A stretch of DNA of 13,404 nt from Amoebophrya sp. AT5.2. Lineage: Eukaryota > Sar > Dinophyceae > Syndiniales > Amoebophryaceae. Location of the stretch: the NCBI GenBank assembly GCA_005223375.1, contig RXOD01005570.1, positions 1-13,404 on the forward strand. Reading direction: 5' to 3'. The notes beneath the pieces were generated by a model that was not told where the DNA came from, did not search any database, and saw only the letters and a program-made list of their open reading frames with translations. The translations under genes were made by a program, and so were the position numbers. Below, in pieces: positions 1 through 7,400 of this stretch. Positions within the stretch are counted from its first letter, which is position 1. The number at the start of each line of letters is the position of its first letter.

Positions 1-1594
1 ACCTCCGCCGAGCCGTGCCGTTCGCAGTTGGCGTGTGGCTCGCTGACCGAAATTTCGTACCCGCAGAGTGCCCTCATCGGAAGCCTGGGGTCTCCAGTTG
101 TTGGGAGATCTTGGGCGTGTGATGAGTGGGTTGGTGCACTGGAACAATGGCCTAGGAAGCCCTGCGGGGGCTCCGTTGTAGTTGTCGCCAGCGGTCTGCA
201 GCAGCATTCTGTGGTCCACGGCGGTGTAGCCTCTGGGTTACACCACGCGTCGTCCGACGAGTCAGTAGTCATCTTCTCCGTCCAGGTCGCGTCTCTCAGG
301 CCATCGGCTGCGCTACACGTCGTGCCGGTGCATCCCGGCCTACACGCGTACATGTTCGGTTTCACGTTCCCCGTCGGATTCGGGGCCGTCCAGACGGCAT
401 TTGTATCTGCATACGTTTCGCACGAGTTGAACAGCATGCAGTAACCTTCATACGCGAACGCGAAGTGGGAGCAGTTTTGTACCCGGTCGCATGCTTTCCT
501 GCACGCCTCCTGTCCTGGGCCACCTTCTTGCTGGGTCTCGAAGTAGCCCTGGTACCTGCAGGCGCAGATCGAGTAGGATAATATGCCAAAAGCGGTCCAG
601 ACGGCTCAACCGAAGTCGATGCCTTTGCGTGGCCTTTGCGAGGGATGCAACTACTTCCGGAGAAAGATCATCTTTGAAGTTCCTGCCGATATAAGCTTTA
701 GAGCTTTCTGCTCGGAGGCGTTATTCTCAACAGGTGCAAAATGCAGCTCGATCGTACGCTAGAGCCGCACGGCGGCGCTTTGGGATGGAACGCAAACGAC
801 ATTCGTCATACATTGATTTACTTGCGAGAGCAGGCAGAGAAAAGTGCCAAAACTTGAGCAAGTACTGGCAGGGCTGCGACTCCTTCGGCTCGTCAAAAGA
901 CTCGATGCCGGTCACCATGCCCTCGTCGTTTAGCTGCTTCCCCGCCTCCAGATCGCCTTTCTTGACGCAGTTGGCGTGTGTGCCCTTGACCCCGCAAAGT
1001 GCCCTCCTCGGCAATTCCCTGGGGTCGTTGTCTGGGAGATCGTTGGGCTCAAAGGTGTTGCCTACATCCCCGGAACAGGAGCCCAGGAAGGGGAAGCCAC
1101 TTCTTCTATCACTCTCCGCCTCGAGATTGCCCCCCACCTCCGTCCTCTCCGTGAAGGTTGTTACCCCACCTTTCGAGCCGACGGATTCACCGACCGCAGT
1201 TGACACATCAAAGTCCCGCAGCGAGCCCTGGCCAACGAAAGCGGGATCTTCATCCAATATAAGAAATCCCGCCCACCGAAGCTCCCGCCTCGGCTGGTCG
1301 AAGTAGACCGGGGTTTGGTGTTGCTAAAAACTCGGGGTTCGTTTGGTTCGCGTTCGCGGGAATCGACGGATAGCGCTGGCCTTGTTGGTGTTGCGCCGGA
1401 TCGTCCCACGCGTCATACGGCACATCGACCTGCTCGTACCGGATTAGCTTTCCGGCTGCTCTGCTGGTGAAAGGGTTGACATCCTTCTCCTCTGGCGCGG
1501 CTCCTCGCCCGGCTGTGCTCCCAAGTCGAAAAAGCGCAGCGAGCCGCCGCCAGAAATGGCGTGAAAGCCGCGAACGGCGAGCACGCGCGCGCAT
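1..1594 (-). CDS. Cys-rich secreted- or surface-type protein with PAN/Apple-like domain (3 exons visible, 3' end outside window)
   Basis: Proposed exons are 1594-1309, 1247-866 and 555-1, and the reading frame stays open at the window edge. Splice phases agree: phase 1 at the first junction (GT-AG, 61-nt intron) and phase 2 at the second (CCA|GTACTT to CTGCAG|G). The N-terminus is Arg-rich (MRARARRSR) with no clear signal peptide, so the true start may lie elsewhere. From about residue 222 the joined protein reads CQYQGYFETQ, then a C-x3-C-x5-CSHFAFAY-x3-C-x5-C pattern typical of PAN/Apple folds, which usually bind carbohydrate or protein. A Thr/Cys-rich linker with a CCC cluster follows. A module with RALCG and HANC occurs once in exon 2 and again in exon 3. 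Exon 2 and exon 3 are well supported by shared motifs. Exon 1 is less sure: its frame also reads on to a stop at 1250. Function and family name are not recognised beyond PAN-like. Confidence 0.7.
556..865 (-). other. Intron of the PAN-like gene (GT-AG, 310 nt)
   Basis: The intron begins GTACTTGC and ends CTGCGCCTGCAG. Removing it joins CA|G into a Gln codon and carries the frame from CGV...HANC directly into the PAN-like domain. The frame before the intron would otherwise run on for about 45 codons of unlike sequence, and the frame after it meets a stop at about 608-606. No conserved coding segment is seen inside. Confidence 0.65.
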
Positions 1595-2274
1595 GTCACT
1601 CAATTCATTCGCTTCATTATGCCAGATGGACGCTGTTGCTGTTTCTCGGGAGTAAGGTCAGGGTGAGCAGGCGCACAAAAAGCGAGCACATTCTTGTGGG
1701 CGGTCGGACGAAGGCGGCCGCGCCAGTGGTCCAGGGGAAATTCAACGATCGGATGATGATGGGAAGCCGCGCCCGTTCTTCACACCGGAATGTCCAAAAA
1801 CTCCGGACGCGCCGCAGGAGAATGAACTCATGGTTCTCGTCAATAGAGACCGATCAATCTTCGGAATCAATCCATGTGGTCACAACCACAAGTAGAGGTA
1901 CGAACTCAAGGTCAAGAGCCTATAGGAATGTCCTTTAGTGAAGAGGTCAATCCATACGCCACGCTCGAAAAACGACACACGCGTGGCGCAGCTTTGTTGA
2001 TGTACTGGAGCTGGACTTCAAAGAGCTACGAAATAAGAAAGTCCCAGACTGGTATACGCTTTTTACGCCTCTCACAAAACTTGCGCCAGGTACGCGCGAG
2101 TTGCACACAGCTTTTAGTATGGTCATTATCCTCGGAAGGGGCGGACTGATCGAACACCATAGATATGGTTTCCGGACGCGACAGAAAGCGACGCATTCCC
2201 AGTATCGTGCATGAATCAATCTCGCAATCGCATCCTGGATCGGTGCGAGGAGTGATAATTGCGGAATCGATTTT
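1595..2274. other. Intergenic region between OTU protease gene and PAN-like gene
   Basis: About 680 bases with no convincing gene. The short open frames on both strands have no recognisable motif and look like chance. It should hold the 3' UTR of the OTU gene and the 5' region of the PAN-like gene. No TATA-like or polyadenylation signal can be named with confidence. Confidence 0.5.
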
Positions 2275-3534
2275 TCAAGAGCGCTCCAGAAACGCTTCCA
2301 AGGCGCTGCTTACTGCGTCATCACAGTTGCGCGCGCACTTTTGAAATAGCTCCAAGAGTCCTTTCCTGTCGGCGAGCGTGGCTGCTTTTGGGGCACCAAT
2401 GTCCGGCAAGCTGTCTTCTAGGAGCAGCACAAACTCTTCGAAATCCGCATCGCCCTCCGCCGGCGTCCTCGCCCCTTCGCAACTACTACCTCCAGGCGGC
2501 GTCGCGGATAGCGTGATCCCTCGCGGACTGTGTGTGTGGGCGGCCGTTGAACAGGTTCCGCTTTCTGCCCGAGACGAGGCATCCAGGAGGTGCGCCCGGC
2601 GCACCGCGGAGAGCGGAGGTAGAGTGGCAGCAGGGGTCCGGCTCTGTTCTCCACCTTCCGGCAGCTTCACCAGGTTGTAGTGCTCGTCGCCCACGTAAGC
2701 CAACAGCACGCAGCCTCCGGCGCACGATTGCCGACACTTCGCGATGTGCCGCTGGCGGCCGACCTCGCGCCGCCGCTCAACAAGCCCGCATCTATTCGTC
2801 TTCCTTGCTCCCTGCTTCTGGTCCCCCCCTTCACGCTCTGCTTCAGGTTTAGGCGCTTCGCCGCTAATTGCCTCCGACCCTGTAGACGAGAAGGCCACAG
2901 GTCCTGCCTTGTCTCGCTCTACTTCCGAAGAACCGTCGCCCCCCGACACATGATCGGACTCTGGCCCCTCGTCCTCCGACGTCGCGGCACCAACCCCTGG
3001 AGTTCCACTTGGCGACTCCAGGCTGCTGGCTGGGTCCATCTCGATTTCGTAGTGCGAGAACACGAATTCTGGCGCGTCTTTATGCGACGAGACCACTTTC
3101 TGGAAGAGCACCACTGTGACGGCGTACGCGCGGCATAGGCCCAACAGCTCCAGTTGCCCGCCCCACACGGATTCCCGCCGCATGTTCCGCACGTAGTCTT
3201 TGTAGGTGCCGTCGACGTCCTCGTCCAAGAAGAAACGATACTCCTCCTCGCAGCTCTCCAGCACGTCGCAGCAGTGCCCCCGGCAGGTCCCGTGGTAGTT
3301 GGCGTCGTGGAAAACCGCCTCCGCGAAGCAGCGGAAAAGACAGTTACCGTCCTCCGCCATGCCGAGCATGCGGAGCCCAGGAGACCCGAGGGACGCGAGA
3401 TGGGCGCTCAAGGCCCGCAACTCGGCGTCGGACGCCGTCTCGCCCCGGCGACGCCGGGTGTCGCGAGGTCCCTTCCGCTTCGACGAGGCGCCCGCCTCGC
3501 GAGAGCCCTGTTTCATGGCTCGTCGCCCGCCCAT
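2275..3534 (-). CDS. OTU-family cysteine protease (predicted deubiquitinase), single exon
   Basis: A 419-residue open frame from ATG at 3534 to TGA at 2277-2275, without introns. The N-terminal 45 residues are Lys/Arg-rich. The OTU core follows: the catalytic loop EDGNCLFR contains Asp62 and Cys65, a YVRNMRRESVWGGQLEL segment (about 114-130) is the usual OTU helix and WGG turn, and GDEHYNLV gives the catalytic His285. OTU enzymes cleave ubiquitin chains by this Cys/His pair. Between the core and the His strand lies an unusually long insertion (about 168-270), Ser/Glu/Pro-rich and probably disordered, then Arg/Lys/Cys-rich. The C-terminal 60 residues look helical and could be a ubiquitin-binding segment, which is a guess. 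Arrangement is closest to the OTUD3/OTUD5-like group; exact subfamily not assigned. The intronless state contrasts with the intron-rich neighbours and may indicate retroposition or ancient intron absence. Confidence 0.9.
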   Translation of the reverse strand: MGGRRAMKQGSREAGASSKRKGPRDTRRRRGETASDAELRALSAHLASLGSPGLRMLGMAEDGNCLFRCFAEAVFHDANYHGTCRGHCCDVLESCEEEYRFFLDEDVDGTYKDYVRNMRRESVWGGQLELLGLCRAYAVTVVLFQKVVSSHKDAPEFVFSHYEIEMDPASSLESPSGTPGVGAATSEDEGPESDHVSGGDGSSEVERDKAGPVAFSSTGSEAISGEAPKPEAEREGGDQKQGARKTNRCGLVERRREVGRQRHIAKCRQSCAGGCVLLAYVGDEHYNLVKLPEGGEQSRTPAATLPPLSAVRRAHLLDASSRAESGTCSTAAHTHSPRGITLSATPPGGSSCEGARTPAEGDADFEEFVLLLEDSLPDIGAPKAATLADRKGLLELFQKCARNCDDAVSSALEAFLERS

Positions 3535-3652
3535 CCTGATGCGCTCCTCGTCTTCTGTCGTCGATTCTATTGAGTGCTACCACGTATGAGAGCTCCACGA
3601 CACCGAAGAAGCTATACATGAGTGTGTTTGTGTGGCGCAGCTATACACGTCG

Positions 3653-3712
3653 AGTAGAAGGCGAAGGAAGGCGAAGGCTAGGGCTACGGCTAGAAGGGCT
3701 ACCCGAAGCTAC
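3653..3712. repeat. Degenerate short tandem repeat, GAAGGC / GGGCTAC type
   Basis: On the plus strand the stretch contains GAAGGCGAAGGAAGGCGAAG followed by repeated GGCTA and GGGCTAC units. It looks like slippage-derived, low-complexity DNA upstream of the OTU gene. No coding sense is seen. Confidence 0.6.
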
Positions 3713-4226
3713 TATATGAAAAAATACTCGCCCCCCTTCTTCCTGGCGACGGCAAGTCATCTGCCGAGATTCGACATACGGAGCTCGCTCCTTCCCAAAT
3801 GCATTCTTTTCTCGGGGAGGCAGAGTCCCCAAAGCTCTGTCTTCAGAGTGATTCTGAAATTCCTGCGGCCAGAAATAAGTTATGATCCTCTCGCGATTCA
3901 CCGATCGGGCGGACGTGGTCGTGGATCGCCGGCCAGCATTCATTCTATGCTGAGCGAAAAAGGATCGATCGAGGAATGGTCGGGCGTTCAACCGTAGAAT
4001 ACAGTATCAGTACTTGCACGAGCTACGAAAAATCTCCCCCATCAACCACGGCCGGGCGCGGCGAGCCATTTTGCACCAACTTCTACGATGAAGTCATCGC
4101 CTTTGAAACGAATTTCACTCGGACCGAAAACCTCCACGAAACTAGTTTCGCAACTGCACATAAGCAACCAGTTTTTTGGAGCGCGCGAACACGTCGCTCT
4201 CCTTCGGTCTCTTGATCGTTCGTACA

Positions 4227-4279
4227 GGTTGCCTCGGCCGAGCGGATCGACGGTCAGATGGGTTGCCTCGGCCTAGCGG
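4227..4279. repeat. Direct repeat of a 19-base unit, two copies
   Basis: GGTTGCCTCGGCCGAGCGG at 4227-4245 recurs at 4261-4279 with one change (G to T at the fourteenth base). A partial third copy of the end of the unit, AAGCGGTTCAG, follows near 4299-4309. It lies in the 3' flank of the coiled-coil gene and its role is unknown. Confidence 0.65.
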
Positions 4280-4423
4280 TTCAGACAAACCATCGTCCAA
4301 GCGGTTCAGCCAGTGGAGATTCTCGACTCATGATCTGCCAATGGAGTCAGCAGCAACACTAACACACAGGTAAGAAGTATCTTTGATAAATTACTTAATA
4401 AGTAGGGTGTCATATAATCCTCG

Positions 4424-7400
4424 TCAGAGCAGCGTTTTCGCGTTTCGCAGCTGGCCCCGGATGACGGAGAGCTCCTTTTCGACTTCGAGGAGGCGGGACT
4501 CGGCGGTTTGCTTGTTCTTGCGGTCCATTAGAGTGCGGCCGGCGGAATTGGTCGGATACTTCATCAGCACGGCCTCCAGCGACGTCCGCTCCTGGTTCAG
4601 CGCTATCATCCGCCCCTCCATCTGCGACGTCTGTCCCAGATTATTTTCGATTTTCGAAAATAAATTCAACCTGTTGGTTCCTATGTAATATATGTCCAAG
4701 AATATTATCTTCACCTGGGTAGGAACATCGAATCGAAATCGATCGAAGGAATGAAAAGTTTATAGCTACCGACGCAAACGCGGCCTCTTTCTGCGCTGCC
4801 ACGGAGGGTCCTGCGGCGTCGCGGTTGTCGTGAACGTGGTTCTTAGAGGCGGTTATTCATATCCAACTTCTACTGCTTCTACTGCCGTGAGTTCCCACCT
4901 GTACGGCCGAACCATCTCGATTGCGATTCGTTCCTATCTCGCGTACTGCTACTGGTACTGCGGGACGTCTACAGCTGCGCAAGTTGGCTTCGCCTCTACT
5001 GCGAGTCCATCTTGTCTATAATCCCAAAGAACTGAGTGAGACATAGGAGTTCAACTCACTGTCATCGATAGACTTAGACCTAGCCTTACGTTACCATGCA
5101 GTTATCCTCGGTATGTGGATATGAATCGGCTGATAACCTTCATGTCGAAGACGCGGCCGTAGGGCCCGAGGTGTTCCTCGCGCCCCGGGGCATGCGTGTG
5201 GGGGGATGTCGACCGCTGGCGGCTGATGAAAGGCGAACTCCCCCCCGCGGTCCGGTCGCCAACCGCGCCGCGTCCCCGCGTCTCCAACGGCTCTTCTGTT
5301 GATCGAGTGGACCAGATGTGAGTGATTTACTCGTCAATGAATGAATTCGTCATCACGACCAGATCAATTCATGTTCGTCTGGAAATCAAGCACCCATTGT
5401 AGCCAATGAAATGGCAAATAGTTGTCGCTCCTGATCTAAATGGCAATGTCGAAGTATGTACGAAAGTCGGTCCCGTAGAGCGAATGCCAGTCGCCGGTGG
5501 TTTTCATCCCATGTTGCTCGGCCGGCTGATGACCCGTGTAGTTGCGACCCAGGTCGGGCGCGTAGTTCTCTGGCCGCACTCCACTGGAAAACCCGCCAGC
5601 CATCTGCACGTTGCCTGTGTGTTGAGTTTATTTTCAATCAGTCGCGTCGCAGGTAACACCATCACCATCGAGCCAGCCTATATGGGGGCCAGGCTCGATC
5701 GAAGACAGAAAAGTCATTTGATCGGATTCCGCTCAAAAAGTTAAAGTATTAAGAAAGTAGTACGGACGACGGCTGGTTCCAGATCGGAGGTTGCGGCGAA
5801 GCGGTTGTACCGCTCCTTGCGGTCTTCTATCAGCGTCGCGTTCAGTCGCTCTATCTCCTTCTGCCACGACGATTCCATCTGCGAATTTATTAATTTTTCC
5901 ATCCATCGATGTTAATCATTTTGCTTTTTTTGTACTCGGAGAATTTTTCAAAAGCAGGAAGCAAAAACAGAAGCTGACAGCGGATCATCTGACACCGTTT
6001 TCATCTGCGCGTTTTCCTCGCGCAGGTTGGTGACGATGTCTTCGTGGGCGAGGAGCTCCTTGCGCCACTGCTCGGCCTGCCGCTGCGCCCGCGCAAACTC
6101 GGCGTTCAGCCTGTTGCACTCCTCCTTGTACTGGTTCAGCGAATTCGCCTGCAGGTTGATCTGCCGGTTCCCCTCCAGCACTTCCTCCTTCAGTTTCAGC
6201 AGCTCCTGCTCCATCTGGTTCTTGGATACTGCGACCTGAGGTTGTCTTCTGGTGCTACTGGATTGTGAGAGGCATTGCTGGCACTGTAGTTCCCGACAAA
6301 AATCCAATGCTGGCGCCACCAGGGCTCTATTTCTATCGGTTCGGCTCCCTCTACTTGCAGCTCTACTTGTAGCTACTTATGTTTCTTTAGAAACTGGACT
6401 ACGATCAGCATGGTGTGGTCCATCTAACGGCCATGTCCGGCACGCGCGTGTCCCTGGGGCAGCGGTCATGAAAGAAAAAAAAGGATCTACTTGAAGAGTA
6501 TGTAGCTACTTATGTGTAAAACCTTTATGCTTTCTTCTCGCTCTGCGTTTGCGAGCCTGATGTCCCTGTGCAGGTTTTCTATCTCCGCCTGCTGCACGCG
6601 CGTGGTCCCCGAAACGGACAGCACTTTCAGGCCCAGGTCCTGGTTCTCCGCCTGCAGCTTCTGGCCCAGCCGCTCCAGCTCGGCCCGCTCCTTCTCGGTT
6701 TGCTCCAGCTTGGACTCCGCGTTTTTCAGTTTCCACTTACAGGGATGCAAAGGTAGAGTATCAGAGTAGACCGGATTATATCAGAGAGCACCGGACTATA
6801 TCCGCGGTCCATTTGATATCATTGTTCCCGCCTCCTGGACCTGTCGCTTGGTCCGACTTCAACCTATGCTCCCTCCCTAGCTGCAGTAGCGGCCGCATTA
6901 ATTTGATCGACACGTACAATACGAGGAGACCAAATACAAGGCAAATACACAGGACGACGACCAGATGCAAATACACAGCAGGCCACCAACGATAGCTGCC
7001 CATCGATGATACCATTACAACCAATACCAAACTGGGTACTATTACTTTTACTACTGAATGGCTCTGCCTTCGCTTAATCCACTGCGTGTTCTGGAGTTCG
7101 GACTCGAAGGTGTGGCCGTCCTGCTCGAGGCGGAACAGCCGTTGGTCCATCTGCCGCTTCGTCTCCTCCAGCCCGAGCACGTTCTGCTCCTTTCCGGACA
7201 ACAACCGCTGCAGCTCCCGCTGCTCCGCCTCCACCTTGTTCTTCGCGTTCTCCAGAATCGTGTTCTTCGTCTGAGATTCAGATTTTTGAGAACCATGAAG
7301 CGATGGACTCTTGAAAGATTTATAAGTATAAAGCAAAGTACGCGGCAATAAAGGGTGTGCGAGAGGGGTGCGAGGGTACGGGGTCTACCGACAAGAGGGG

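Larger units (their letters stand above)
3535..4423. other. Intergenic region between coiled-coil gene and OTU protease gene
   Basis: About 890 bases without a supported gene. It holds a simple degenerate repeat near 3653-3712 and a short direct repeat at 4227-4279, described separately. On the minus strand an AG at 3568-3567 (CTCAATAG) lies 33 bases before the OTU start codon and could serve as a trans-splice acceptor if the organism uses a spliced leader; this is inference only. Confidence 0.5.

Noticed and set aside
28..444. Plus-strand open frame of 138 codons
   Set aside because: It is the shadow of the Cys-rich minus-strand exon 555-1, whose PAN-like Cys pattern and repeated HANC module are far better support.
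1250..1603. Minus-strand frame read as a complete small protein ending at 1250
   Set aside because: Possible, but a phase-matched 61-base GT-AG intron joins its first 95 codons to the next exon (DPAFVGQGSLRDF), making it more likely exon 1 of the larger gene. Not fully excluded.
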